Positions 45,140 to 53,587 are shown, numbered from the stretch's first letter. The stretch: 64,000 nt of DNA from Cloacibacillus sp. (GCA_036655895.1 JAVVPF010000002.1:1-64000); one strand, 5' to 3'. A program made the numbers and translations. Notes: generated by a model from the sequence alone, not told the origin.

Positions 45140-47610
45140 TGTGGAGCAATTTCACTGAACGCGGCAAGCGCGTCTTTCAGCTTGCGCACAAAGAGGCGCT
45201 CAGAATGGGGCACGACGTCATCGGCACGGAGCATATCCTTTTGGGGCTGCTCTACGACAACGACGGGCTTATAACAAAACTTCTCGCAACCTACAACTTA
45301 ACGCCGGAACAGCTTGTAAAAGAGGTGGAGCATTACGCCGGCGCCGGTACGCCGCGTTACGGTTCGGTAGACCTCCCGATGAGCCCGCGCGCAAAATGCG
45401 TCATGGACCTTGCGATGCGCGAGGCAAGGCGCATGTCCGTCAATTACATCGGGACGGAGCACATCTTTCTTGCGCTGCTTGCAGAGGGCGAGGGAATGGC
45501 GGCGCGGCTGCTCATCTCGCACGGCATCGACCTTTCGGAATGCCGCGCGGCGGTCGTTGAGATGCTAGGCGGACTTTCTCCAGAACGCTCCCAGCAGGAG
45601 CGCAGGCAGCCTCAGGAGCCGCGCCGTTCCCGCCCCGCCGCTCAGTCAAAGACTCCTACGGTGGACCAGCTTGCGATAGATCTCACGGCGATGGCAAAAA
45701 ACGGAGAGCTCGACCCGGTGATAGGCCGTTCCAAAGAGATACAGCGCGTCGTGCAGATATTGTCGAGGCGCACAAAAAACAATCCCGTCCTCATAGGAGA
45801 GCCGGGCGTCGGAAAGACGGCCGTGGCGGAGGGGCTTGCACAGAGGATATTCTCGGGCGACATCCCGGAGATACTGAAGGATAAGCGCGTCATGCAGCTC
45901 AATGTGGCAAACCTCGTGGCTGGCACAAAATACCGCGGCGAATTTGAAGAGCGTATGAGAAGGCTGGTACTTGAGATACGCGAGTCCAAAAATATAATCC
46001 TGTTCATCGACGAGATACATACTATAGTCGGCGCGGGCGGGGCAGAAGGCGCGGTAGACGCCGCGAACATCTTAAAGCCGAGCCTTTCACGCGGAGAGTT
46101 TCAGGTAATAGGCGCCACCACAATAACGGAATACAGAAAATATATAGAAAAAGACGCGGCGCTTGAACGCCGTTTCCAGCCAGTTTCAGTCTGCGAGCCG
46201 ACGGAAGAGGAGACGGTCCTCATCCTCAAAGGTCTCCGCGACCGTTATGAGAGCCATCACAAGGTCGTCATAACTGACGCCGCCATCGAAAGCGCGGCGT
46301 CCCTTTCAAAACGATACGTCACGGAGCGTTTCCTCCCAGACAAGGCAATAGATCTCATTGACGAGGCCTCGGCGCGCGCGCGGATAAATACGCTTGAGAC
46401 GCCGGAGGAACTAAAAGCGCTTGAACGCAGCATAGACGACATCCGCATGGAAAAAGAGGCGGCCGCCGCCGCTCAGGAATTTGAAAAAGCGGCTATGCTG
46501 CGCGACGAAGAGCACAAGGCAAAAGAACAGAGCGAAGAATGGCGCGCACAGTGGACCGATTCGCGCAATAAAATAACGCCGGAGATAACGGCGGAGGACA
46601 TAGCCGTCGTCGTAGGCGAAATGACGGGCATCCCCGTGACGCAGCTGACGGAAGAAGAAAGCCGCAGGCTGCTTTCAATGGAGGATGCGCTGCGCCGCCG
46701 CATGGTCGGACAGGAAGAGGCGCTTCATTCCGTAGCGCGCGCGGTGCGCCGCGCAAGAAGCGGCATGAAAGACCCAAAACGTCCGGTAGGCAGTTTCCTG
46801 TTCCTGGGGCCAACGGGAGTCGGCAAAACGGAGCTTGCGCGGTCGCTTGCAGAATTTCTCTTTGGCAGCGAAGAGGCGATGATCCGCATGGACATGAGCG
46901 AATATATGGAACGCCACGAGGCGGCGAAGCTGATAGGCGCACCCCCAGGCTATGTGGGCTACGAAGAGGGTGGCAAGCTGACAGAGGCCGTCCGCAGAAG
47001 GCCATATTCCGTCATACTCTTCGACGAGGTAGAAAAGGCGCACCCGGACGTCTTCAACATCATGCTCCAGCTGCTTGAGGACGGGCGTCTCACCGACGGA
47101 CACGGCCACGTAAGCGACTTCCGCAACTGCGTCGTCATAATGACGAGCAACGTAGGCGCCGTGGAGAACGCGGGCGCCCGCGCCTTAGGCTTCGGCGGCG
47201 CGGAGAGCCATGAGAAGGCTGAGGCCAAAAGGCTGCGGGAAAACGCGCTAGAAGCCGCGAAAAAGGCATTCAGGCCCGAGTTCCTGAACAGAATAGACGA
47301 AATACTTGTCTTTGAGCCGCTGGGACGCGAAGAGCTGCTCCAAATAGTGGACATCATGCTTGCCGACGTAAAAAAACGCGCGCTGGAAAATAAGATAACG
47401 CTTGATGTCGACGAGAGCGCAAAACGCCTCATCCTTGACAAAGGCTACGACGAAAAATATGGCGCGCGCCCACTGCGGAGGACGATACAAAAAATGATAG
47501 AGGACGAATTGTCAAACCGTCTTCTTGACGGAACTGTCGTAAGCGGAGAGACAATAAGCGTAACAGCCTGCGATAATTGCTTAAATTTCGAGGTTATCCA
47601 TAAAAAATAG
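45139..47610 (+). CDS. clpC: ATP-dependent Clp protease ATPase subunit ClpC
   Basis: 823 residues, full-length HSP100. Two ClpN repeats at the start (TERGKRVFQLAHKEALRMGHD-type), then AAA-1 (Walker A GEPGVGKTAVAE), a UvrB-type middle segment, AAA-2 (Walker A GPTGVGKTELARSL) and the C-terminal D2 small domain. It unfolds proteins for ClpP. The ClpP-binding loop region is present. Starts on the last base of mcsA. Confidence 0.94.
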   Translation: MWSNFTERGKRVFQLAHKEALRMGHDVIGTEHILLGLLYDNDGLITKLLATYNLTPEQLVKEVEHYAGAGTPRYGSVDLPMSPRAKCVMDLAMREARRMSVNYIGTEHIFLALLAEGEGMAARLLISHGIDLSECRAAVVEMLGGLSPERSQQERRQPQEPRRSRPAAQSKTPTVDQLAIDLTAMAKNGELDPVIGRSKEIQRVVQILSRRTKNNPVLIGEPGVGKTAVAEGLAQRIFSGDIPEILKDKRVMQLNVANLVAGTKYRGEFEERMRRLVLEIRESKNIILFIDEIHTIVGAGGAEGAVDAANILKPSLSRGEFQVIGATTITEYRKYIEKDAALERRFQPVSVCEPTEEETVLILKGLRDRYESHHKVVITDAAIESAASLSKRYVTERFLPDKAIDLIDEASARARINTLETPEELKALERSIDDIRMEKEAAAAAQEFEKAAMLRDEEHKAKEQSEEWRAQWTDSRNKITPEITAEDIAVVVGEMTGIPVTQLTEEESRRLLSMEDALRRRMVGQEEALHSVARAVRRARSGMKDPKRPVGSFLFLGPTGVGKTELARSLAEFLFGSEEAMIRMDMSEYMERHEAAKLIGAPPGYVGYEEGGKLTEAVRRRPYSVILFDEVEKAHPDVFNIMLQLLEDGRLTDGHGHVSDFRNCVVIMTSNVGAVENAGARALGFGGAESHEKAEAKRLRENALEAAKKAFRPEFLNRIDEILVFEPLGREELLQIVDIMLADVKKRALENKITLDVDESAKRLILDKGYDEKYGARPLRRTIQKMIEDELSNRLLDGTVVSGETISVTACDNCLNFEVIHKK

Positions 47611-47622
47611 GCAAAAATAAGC

Positions 47623-47660
47623 GAGAGCAGTAAATTAACCGCTCTCCTTTTTTATTTTTT
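47623..47660 (+). terminator. Terminator of the ctsR operon
   Basis: GAGAGC and GCTCTC pair across ~12 nt and are followed by CTTTTTTATTTTT. Confidence 0.78.
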
Positions 47661-47715
47661 ATGGTAGCATATTCCAAGTTAAAAAACGGTTATTAATACT
47701 CGAGGAGGACTTTAG

Positions 47716-48651
47716 ATGTCAATCAGAAAAAAACTTGTAGTAAGCATCGCAGTTGTGGTTTCGGTCTCAGCGTTCGCTGCGGCCTCGTTTGCCGCGGCTC
47801 CCGCCGCAACAACGGCCCCCAAAGAAGCGCCTGTGGTAATAGTCGGAGAGGCGACGCTCGCCCCTAACGAAGTTATCGCCGTGCTTCAGAACACCGCGGG
47901 CGGCAACCCGATGCTCGTCGGGATGATGCTCCAGCAGTCTACGCTCAAAGAACGCGCTGAAATGGCGGCCCAGATGGCTGACGCAATGCTCTTTGCAGAG
48001 GGCGCGAAATTAAGCGGACTTGCCGAAAGAGAAGATCTCAAATTCAAACTCAAATGGCAGCACACACAGTCGCTCGTCGAAGCATATCTTCAGGAGATCA
48101 GCAAAAAATGGGATATGGGCGAGAAAGCTATGAAAAAATATTACGAGACGCACAAAACTGAATTTGTGCAGGCGGCGGGGACGCACGTGCGTCATATCCT
48201 GACAAGCACTGAAAAAGACGCGAAAGATGTCCTCCTTGATATTGCGAAGAACAACGATTTTGAAAAGACGGCGGAGAAATACAGCCGCGACACCAACACA
48301 GCGGCGCGCGGCGGAGACCTTGGATGGGTCGAGAAGGGCGTACTGCCAGCGCCTCTTGACAAAGAGATCGACGCAGCCAAGAAAAACGAGATCGTAGGAC
48401 CCGTCAAGACCGAACTCGGCTGGCACGTGCTCCAGGTGCTCGACCGCCGGCCCTCAAAACAGCTCACCTTCGAAGAGGCAAAGGATGAAATAGTACAGCG
48501 CCTTCAGATGAGCTATGTAGCCAAAGAACTTGAAGCCCTCAAAAAGAAAATAAAGGTCGAAATCAAAGAAGAAGGCCTCAGCAACCTCGGCGGCATTCCC
48601 GCGGCCACGCCCGAAGCCGACAAGAAATTTGAAAAAGGAACAATAAACTAA
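47716..48651 (+). CDS. Exported parvulin-type peptidyl-prolyl isomerase (PrsA/SurA-like foldase)
   Basis: 311 residues. Signal peptide (VVSIAVVVSVSAFAAASFAAA), a helical SurA-N-like domain, and a parvulin domain (~155-255) with HVRHILTSTEKDAK, DLGWVEKGVLP and ELGWHVLQVLD. It helps fold exported proteins, probably outer-membrane or surface ones. A strong CGAGGAGG precedes the ATG. Confidence 0.85.
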   Translation: MSIRKKLVVSIAVVVSVSAFAAASFAAAPAATTAPKEAPVVIVGEATLAPNEVIAVLQNTAGGNPMLVGMMLQQSTLKERAEMAAQMADAMLFAEGAKLSGLAEREDLKFKLKWQHTQSLVEAYLQEISKKWDMGEKAMKKYYETHKTEFVQAAGTHVRHILTSTEKDAKDVLLDIAKNNDFEKTAEKYSRDTNTAARGGDLGWVEKGVLPAPLDKEIDAAKKNEIVGPVKTELGWHVLQVLDRRPSKQLTFEEAKDEIVQRLQMSYVAKELEALKKKIKVEIKEEGLSNLGGIPAATPEADKKFEKGTIN

Positions 48652-48694
48652 CGGTCACTCAAAGCACCGACAGAACCGCGAATATAGACCACAC

Positions 48695-48730
48695 AAGCCG
48701 GCTTTGCATATAAAAGCCGGCTTGGTTTAT
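48695..48730 (+). terminator. Terminator of the parvulin gene
   Basis: AAGCCGGCTT repeated as its own complement around TGCATATAA, then GGTTT. The U-run is short. Confidence 0.65.
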
Positions 48731-48807
48731 GAATATATACCGATTACAGAGAGGCACGCGGTGTTAGTATATACTCAAATCTAAATTTCATAAGAGGTAT
48801 CAGCCGG

Positions 48808-49812
48808 ATGATAATGTCAGAATATCAAAGACAGTTTTTAGAATACAAAGGAGAGATGCTGCTTGAGCTTATTATACGCAACATGGCCACCATACTGCTC
48901 ATCGCCTTCATACTCTTTATTTGGTATCTGATAGATAAAACCGTCCCGCACATCATCGGTCATATCTTCAAAGTCGCCTCCGAGCGCGCCAAACAGACCA
49001 TGCACAAAGAAAACGCGATAAAACGAGAATGGTTCATGTATCGCATCTCCACACTGCGTCAGCTCACCATCCAGCTTTTGCGCGTCATATTGGCCACCAT
49101 CATGTGTTTTGTGATACTGGACGCCGTTGGAATAAACGTGAAGCCCATACTGGCCGGCATCGGGATAGCAGGCCTGGGCATCTCGCTTGCCGCGCAGAAC
49201 TTGATACGCGACTTCATCAACGGGATCCTAATAATCGCCGAAGACCAGTACAACGTCAACGACTGGGTGCAGATAGGGAACTACCAGGGAACCGTCGACC
49301 ACTTTACGCTGCGCCTGACGCGTCTGCGCAGCATCGACGGAAACTTGATAATAATTCCCAACAGCAGCATCCAGGAGGTCATAAACTACACAAAGGACTG
49401 GTCCTACGCCCTCATAAACGTCACCATTCCTTACGAAAGCGATTACCTTGAGGCCAAACGCATCATGATGGAACTTGCCGCCGAGACGACGACGAGCGGC
49501 GACCCGCAGATATTTCCCAATCCTGTATTCAACGGAATAATTGACTACACGCAAAACGGAATAAAATTCAGGAGCCTCATAAAGACCGCCCCCGGCTATC
49601 AATGGACCGTGGGTTACAAATTTCGCGAAGAGCTGCGCAAGCGCTACGACGCAGCTGGCATTCCTTTTGCCTATCCCGCCGTCAACAACCACCTGGGGCC
49701 GCCTGAAGACCCTGAATTCATAAAACACATGGCGGAAAAATGGAAGGCCGAGGCACAGAAAATGCCGCCGTCAAAAACCGCGGAGAGACAAACCGGCGAG
49801 GAGCACGTTTAA
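48808..49812 (+). CDS. MscS-family mechanosensitive channel
   Basis: 334 residues. Three N-terminal membrane segments, then the conserved pore helix AGIGIAGLGISLAAQNLIRD and the cytoplasmic beta domain (VQIGNYQGTVDHFTLRLTRL, IIPNSSIQEVINYT). It releases osmolytes under low-osmotic shock. The start is an ATG pair 12 nt after AAGAGGT. Confidence 0.88.
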   Translation: MIMSEYQRQFLEYKGEMLLELIIRNMATILLIAFILFIWYLIDKTVPHIIGHIFKVASERAKQTMHKENAIKREWFMYRISTLRQLTIQLLRVILATIMCFVILDAVGINVKPILAGIGIAGLGISLAAQNLIRDFINGILIIAEDQYNVNDWVQIGNYQGTVDHFTLRLTRLRSIDGNLIIIPNSSIQEVINYTKDWSYALINVTIPYESDYLEAKRIMMELAAETTTSGDPQIFPNPVFNGIIDYTQNGIKFRSLIKTAPGYQWTVGYKFREELRKRYDAAGIPFAYPAVNNHLGPPEDPEFIKHMAEKWKAEAQKMPPSKTAERQTGEEHV

Positions 49813-49873
49813 CGATAAAAAATCATAAAATGGGCCGATTTTCCTAAAAAGGCGTGAATTTGCAAATGTCCTA

Positions 49874-49902
49874 TTGTCAACGCGCGAAAAATCCTTTATA
49901 AT
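49874..49902 (+). promoter_or_regulatory. Promoter of the tRNA-Val gene
   Basis: TTGTCA (49874-49879), 17-nt spacer, TATAAT (49897-49902), ending 17 nt before the mature tRNA. Confidence 0.8.
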
Positions 49903-49918
49903 CCTTACTCGTTGAGAC

Positions 49919-49993
49919 GGGCGATTAACTCAGCGGTAGAGTGTCACCTTCACACGGTGGAAGTCGTTGGTTCGAACCCAATATCGCCCACCA
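49919..49993 (+). tRNA. tRNA-Val(CAC), CCA encoded
   Basis: Acceptor stem GGGCGAT/ATCGCCC, D-arm with AGCGGTAGAG, anticodon loop TTCACAC with anticodon CAC (Val, GUG codon), T-arm GGTTCGAACCC, discriminator A and encoded CCA. It is complete. The prophage late genes begin about 130 nt further on, so its 3' end may be the attachment site. Confidence 0.95.
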
Positions 49994-50003
49994 TTGCAAA
50001 CAC

Positions 50004-50040
50004 AAGACTTTCGGAATTTTCCGAAGGTCTTTTTTCTTTT
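50004..50040 (+). terminator. Terminator of the tRNA-Val transcript
   Basis: AAGACTTTCGGAA and TTCCGAAGGTCTT form a 13-bp stem (one wobble) with a tiny loop, followed by TTTTCTTTT. Confidence 0.85.
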
Positions 50041-50043
50041 GTG

Positions 50044-50062
50044 TGGCTACCGATTGGCTACC
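50044..50062. repeat. Direct repeat TGGCTACC x2, possible integrase arm site
   Basis: Two identical 8-mers separated by GAT lie just outside the tRNA. Short direct repeats near a tRNA attL can be integrase arm-binding sites; no other evidence supports this here. Confidence 0.3.
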
Positions 50063-50075
50063 AAAAATTAAATTG

Positions 50076-50101
50076 AAGGGCGGAATCGATGCCCCGCCCT
50101 T
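50076..50101 (-). terminator. Terminator at the end of the prophage lysis genes
   Basis: AAGGGCGG pairs with CCGCCCTT, followed on the reverse strand by CAATTTAATTTTT. It lies 24 nt after the endolysin stop. Confidence 0.7.
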
Positions 50102-50124
50102 TGCTCAACTCTTATTTGCTACGC

Positions 50125-50667
50125 TTACATTTTTATGCAGGCTGCTTTTGCCAGTGCTTTGGTTCGGTTGCACCAGCCGGATAGGAATACTTTCTGCCCT
50201 GGGTTTGCCTCAACGATGCGGTCGTAGTAATTGAGGCGCTTTATGAGCAGCATCTTTGCAAGGTAGAGCCCGTTGCGCCATGCGAGCCTGTAGAGTGCAT
50301 CTCGTGTCTTTGGCCCCCATTTACCGTCTATTGTTACCGATGAGCCGCAGGATACGCAGGCTCGCTGTGCTATTTTCGCCGTTCCGCCGAGTCCATGGTT
50401 GACCGTGAGGTCACAAAGTATCATATCTACAGGCTCACCGTAGCGGCCCCAATCGTATGGCAGCCAGTAGTTGGCTTTATATATAGCACAAGCTTCGTCG
50501 CGGGTGAGCGCTTTTACGTTGTTATGGCGTACGATTCCGCATTTATGAGCGTGGTTGAGTGTTGCCTGTGTTATTCCTCTGTTGGTTGGGCCGCCCTTGT
50601 CGGCGGGATGATTTGTGTAGCCGCCTTCCCATTTCAGCGTGAAGGCTATCGCTTTTTCCCAGCTCAT
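50125..50667 (-). CDS. Phage endolysin, glycoside hydrolase 108 family
   Basis: 180 residues. The N-terminal EGGYTNHPADKGGPTNRGIT contains the catalytic Glu of the GH108 (ZliS-like) muramidases, and VNHGLGGTAKIAQRA and a C-terminal peptidoglycan-binding-like helix pair follow (GKWGPKTRDALYRL). It degrades the wall at lysis. Stop codon of the upstream gene overlaps its start by 4 nt. Confidence 0.88.
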   Translation of the reverse strand: MSWEKAIAFTLKWEGGYTNHPADKGGPTNRGITQATLNHAHKCGIVRHNNVKALTRDEACAIYKANYWLPYDWGRYGEPVDMILCDLTVNHGLGGTAKIAQRACVSCGSSVTIDGKWGPKTRDALYRLAWRNGLYLAKMLLIKRLNYYDRIVEANPGQKVFLSGWCNRTKALAKAACIKM

Positions 50668-51095
50668 TTTATGCCGTATTTTTTATACAGGGCTTCAATG
50701 CGGTCGTCGATGCTTGCGCTCTCATTTATGGCTGTTGCCGCTGCTACTGTCTGTTCTGCGTCTGTTTTTGGCGCGTCTACAACGGCGGCGACTTTTGTGA
50801 TTTGTTCAGGCGTAAGGGTTACGCTTGCCCAGTCATGCCCGCAGAGCAGATTGAGTTTGTCGCAGGCGAGGTCAACTAGGACGCCGAAGGCCGGCCCGTC
50901 GAATGGCTCGATGTACCACGGCAGTTTTACCATGTCATCAAGGCGCTGTACGACGTAGGCTCTTTTGTCTGTGCCGGTTGCGCCGGGGATTGTCTGCTCT
51001 GCCTCTAATATCTGCTGGACTACCCAGACTTTTAGCGATGATACCATTCCTGTTGCGAGGCTTGCCAGCCAGTTTTTAATGTCAAACATGTTCAT
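50664..51095 (-). CDS. Phage lysis-region protein of unknown function
   Basis: 143 residues, not recognised. The N-terminus is amphipathic (WLASLATGMVSSLKVWVV) and PFDGPAFGVLVDLACDKLNLL is another hydrophobic stretch; the tail is helical and charged. The position directly before the endolysin and the hydrophobic parts would suit an LLH-type holin, but no clear transmembrane helix pattern proves it. Confidence 0.5.
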   Translation of the reverse strand: MNMFDIKNWLASLATGMVSSLKVWVVQQILEAEQTIPGATGTDKRAYVVQRLDDMVKLPWYIEPFDGPAFGVLVDLACDKLNLLCGHDWASVTLTPEQITKVAAVVDAPKTDAEQTVAAATAINESASIDDRIEALYKKYGIK

Positions 51096-51101
51096 TTCCT
51101 C

Positions 51102-51338
51102 CTATAGTTTGTTTTCCAGTCCGTCGATGCGTTTATGGGCTGATTTCGCAGATTCTTCAACGCGCGCGATGCGCTCCGTCTGTCCGTCTATTTTTTCGTC
51201 CATTTTTGAGATTGTGTTTTCAAGGCGGTCGATGCTCCGCTGTAGCGGCGCTATTACGATAAGCCTCATGCCGGAGCAGGCGAGACAGATGATGGTGCAC
51301 GCCAGTCCCAACATGCTTACGGCGGTAGATATGTCCAT
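51102..51338 (-). CDS. Small phage membrane protein with coiled coil (holin/spanin candidate)
   Basis: 78 residues. One N-terminal membrane segment (AVSMLGLACTIICLACSGM) followed by a ~45-residue coiled coil (RSIDRLENTISKMDEKIDGQ). This single-pass plus coil form is typical of inner-membrane spanins and some holins in lysis cassettes. It sits one gene before the presumed holin/endolysin pair. Confidence 0.55.
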   Translation of the reverse strand: MDISTAVSMLGLACTIICLACSGMRLIVIAPLQRSIDRLENTISKMDEKIDGQTERIARVEESAKSAHKRIDGLENKL

Positions 51339-51361
51339 GTGCGGTTACCTCGCCTCCTGTG

Positions 51362-51635
51362 TTATCTATGAGGGTATTTCCAGCCATAGCCCCAGCGCCA
51401 TGTAAACGGCAGATAGGGGCTGCCTCCTATGCGTACGGCAAGGTACATGAGCCATGCCCATATAGGGTATCCTGTAGCGGCAACCTCGGCACGAAGTCGC
51501 CTGTCTGCTTTTTTGCGCTGGAGTCTTGTCCCGCCACGCCAATAAGCGTGGTCGTGTTCGATGCAGGCCTGTAATCGTCTGCCAGACGATAGACATGCCG
51601 CCGCTTCACCCGTCGCTTTTAAATGGTTTTATCAA
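51362..51635 (-). pseudogene. Disrupted phage gene related to PLA2-like EHD-type proteins, with an in-frame TGA
   Basis: A good AAGGAGG leads to a TTG start giving MIKPFKSDG, then TGA, then SGGMSIVWQTITG in the same frame. Further on the similarity switches by a frameshift to ACIEHDHAYWRGGT and a C-terminus rich in Trp/Tyr (AWLMYLAVRIGGSPY, WRWGYGW) ending at TAA. From memory, related phage proteins read FKSDGCSGG...EHDxAYWRGG without a break and resemble the phospholipase A2 His-Asp motif. So one nonsense and one frameshift/deletion are present. A 7-bp hairpin (ATCGTCT-GGC-AGACGAT) 15 nt after the TGA could hint at selenocysteine, but the frameshift argues for decay. Confidence 0.5.
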
Positions 51636-51754
51636 AATTACAGCCTCCTTACAACAAAATACGTTCTGGGCTACATAGCCAGACCGTATCAGAGTTGGAT
51701 TGAGAAAGTTATGTTGCCGCCAGATGCGAGCAGTAACGGCAAGTATATACGCTT

Positions 51755-52234
51755 TTATTCGTACACGATACAGAACATCGCCGCGACGTTTCGGGGGCGG
51801 GTCTCCGCTCCTCCGGCATTCGATGTTCTATAACTCGACACACCGCCGTTTCTCCAATAATATTCGCTCCCTACTGTAGCCGGTAAGCCTTGAGGGGAGA
51901 AGTTTGCTATAACATGGCTGTGTGTCATAATCTCATCGCTCTGTATGCTACACAGTGTACGTCCAATATCAACTCCGCGCCCGTGGTCCCACCCGCGTAT
52001 AAACTCGCCCCGCAAATCCGGCAACGCGAAGGTTGTGCTGCCATCGCCGGCGCCGTGTCTTATACCGATGGCCGCGAAGAGCTTGGAATAGGTACTGCGG
52101 CTGATGATGGCGCCGTTGAGTTCGAGCGTGTGCGGGGGCGGCGTATCCGTAATGCGGATTATGATATCGCCTACTCTGCCGCTCATGATTATGGGCTCCG
52201 TCGTGCCCGGGAGCCTGAGTGTCGGGGCCGCCAT
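51755..52234 (-). CDS. Phage tail collar-domain protein (shorter copy)
   Basis: 159 residues. The tail-collar motif GAIISRSTYSKLFAAIG and the following GAGDGSTTFALPDLRGEFIRGWD are clear; the C-terminus (PRNVAAMFCIVYE) is that of tail-fibre tips. It shares a 37-nt identical DNA repeat with the larger collar gene at 53084. The 119 nt on its 3' side hold no gene. Receptor-binding tip or alternative tip is likely. Confidence 0.75.
   Translation of the reverse strand: MAAPTLRLPGTTEPIIMSGRVGDIIIRITDTPPPHTLELNGAIISRSTYSKLFAAIGIRHGAGDGSTTFALPDLRGEFIRGWDHGRGVDIGRTLCSIQSDEIMTHSHVIANFSPQGLPATVGSEYYWRNGGVSSYRTSNAGGAETRPRNVAAMFCIVYE
52063..52099. repeat. 37-nt direct repeat, copy in the shorter collar gene
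   Basis: Identical over 37 nt to 53428-53464, inside the sequence encoding SRSTYSKLFAAIG. Recombination between the copies would swap or delete the intervening fibre genes. Confidence 0.85.
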
Positions 52235-52345
52235 CTAGGCCACTTCCGACGAGTTGTAGGGCTTACGGTCTGTAGGTGTGTTACTTACAGCCCCCTCTCC
52301 CCCCGATTACGCTTACTGATATTTAACATTATCATTTCACACATT

Positions 52346-53050
52346 TTATTCTGCCTCCCATGTAATAACGATAGTATCAAGCGTCGCTTTGTCCGCCGCC
52401 GCCTCGACCTGCGCGCGCAGCTGCTGCTTTCTGGCGTGGGCCGCTCCGTATGCTGCAAGCATTTCCAGCTGCACCGCCTTGATTGTGGCAAGGGGTATGT
52501 CGTAATGGGTATCGTCGCCCGCATCTGTGAGATAGGCAACCGCGATGCCCTGCGCCTCCATGAGTTTGATACTGCCCTCCAGCTTCAGGCTGTCGGACTC
52601 TCCGAACTGCATCTTGTAGCCCTGCGTTGTTGTAATACTGCCGGCCACATAAGCGTTGAAAGCTGTCTTCACCTCGTTAAGCTTGCGTTTGCGGCACACG
52701 GCAAGCGGGATTTCCCACGTTGTGCCGTTCCACTCGGCTTCGTGGTCGGTCGGCTCAATGTCTGTGAGTTCCGGCGCTGGAGTGATGCCAAGTTCCTTTA
52801 TCTCTACTTTTTCCCGCGTTGATTTATTCCAGTAGATTTCGCCGCGGTAATCTGGTACAAGCTCCCATGCTCCGGTTATGGTGTTCCACCGGGCGGCCTC
52901 GTGCTCTCCATGTGCGGGCGGCGTGGTGTAGGTGGCGCCTGCGGGCAAATGATACACTCCGGGCTCAAGCGGGCTCTCCCATGCTTTGGCTTCGCCGAGG
53001 TATTCGCCGTTTTCCGCGTTGTAGCTGTAGGCTGTTTTGTAGTTGCTCAT
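52346..53050 (-). CDS. Phage tail-fibre assembly-like protein (DUF4376)
   Basis: 234 residues. The N-terminal half has Gly/Tyr/Trp-rich short repeats of the tail-fibre-assembly type (GEYLGEAKAWESPLEPG, YHLPAGATYT), and the C-terminal helical part resembles DUF4376 (RKRKLNEVKTAFNAYVAG). Located between two collar genes, it probably chaperones or caps the fibre. Confidence 0.65.
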   Translation of the reverse strand: MSNYKTAYSYNAENGEYLGEAKAWESPLEPGVYHLPAGATYTTPPAHGEHEAARWNTITGAWELVPDYRGEIYWNKSTREKVEIKELGITPAPELTDIEPTDHEAEWNGTTWEIPLAVCRKRKLNEVKTAFNAYVAGSITTTQGYKMQFGESDSLKLEGSIKLMEAQGIAVAYLTDAGDDTHYDIPLATIKAVQLEMLAAYGAAHARKQQLRAQVEAAADKATLDTIVITWEAE

Positions 53051-53083
53051 GTGTGATCTCTCCTTTTGTTTTTAGGTTAATAG

Positions 53084-53587
53084 TTAGTATTTTATGCAGG
53101 CTAGGAAAGCTATGGCTTTGGGGCGATTTTCGGCGGCGGTGGGGACTACACGATTGGCACTAAATCCGACGCCTTGAATTTTGTGTGCGCCACTCATTTG
53201 TCCCGTAGTGGCAACTGCCGGATCTTCGTAATCATAAAATGCACCACTTTTACCATATACAACAACACTATCGCCCAGAGTGCGAAAACTGAGATCACCA
53301 TATATATTCCTTATCGCATCCTCCTGTATTTGTCCAACTATCAATCCGTTGCCTGCGAACCGCGGGAATCTATCCTCGGTGTTTGGCAGTCCGAACGACG
53401 TGCTGCCATCGCCCGCACCGTATTTCGTACCGATGGCCGCGAAGAGCTTGGAATAGGTACTGCGTGATATCACAGCCCCGTTCATGGGAAGCCAGCCCTC
53501 CGGTGCAGTGTCTGCCGCAAACAGTCCTATAAAGCCTGGGCCGATAGTTATTATTTCCCCCCCGTCGGGGGTCCTCAGTTTTGGCAT
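53084..53587 (-). CDS. Phage tail collar-domain protein (longer copy)
   Basis: 167 residues. Begins with a G/D-rich segment and the collar motif AVISRSTYSKLFAAIG, then GAGDGSTSFGLPNTEDRFPRF and a variable C-terminus ending AIAFLACIKY. A tail-fibre or spike tip. The collar motif is shared with the shorter copy; their distal parts differ, as expected for receptor specificity. Confidence 0.78.
   Translation of the reverse strand: MPKLRTPDGGEIITIGPGFIGLFAADTAPEGWLPMNGAVISRSTYSKLFAAIGTKYGAGDGSTSFGLPNTEDRFPRFAGNGLIVGQIQEDAIRNIYGDLSFRTLGDSVVVYGKSGAFYDYEDPAVATTGQMSGAHKIQGVGFSANRVVPTAAENRPKAIAFLACIKY
53428..53464. repeat. 37-nt direct repeat, copy in the longer collar gene
   Basis: Second copy of the identical 37-nt sequence in the collar motif. 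Both copies have the same orientation, 1365 nt apart. Confidence 0.85.

Noticed and set aside
49941-50234. 97-codon forward frame starting inside the tRNA gene
   Set aside because: It begins in the tRNA, crosses a terminator and runs antisense to the endolysin.
51366-51596. 76-residue frame (MSIVWQTITG...) as an intact phage gene
   Set aside because: Its C-terminal half is Arg-rich noise, while another frame carries the family-like EHDHAYW sequence, so the locus is broken.
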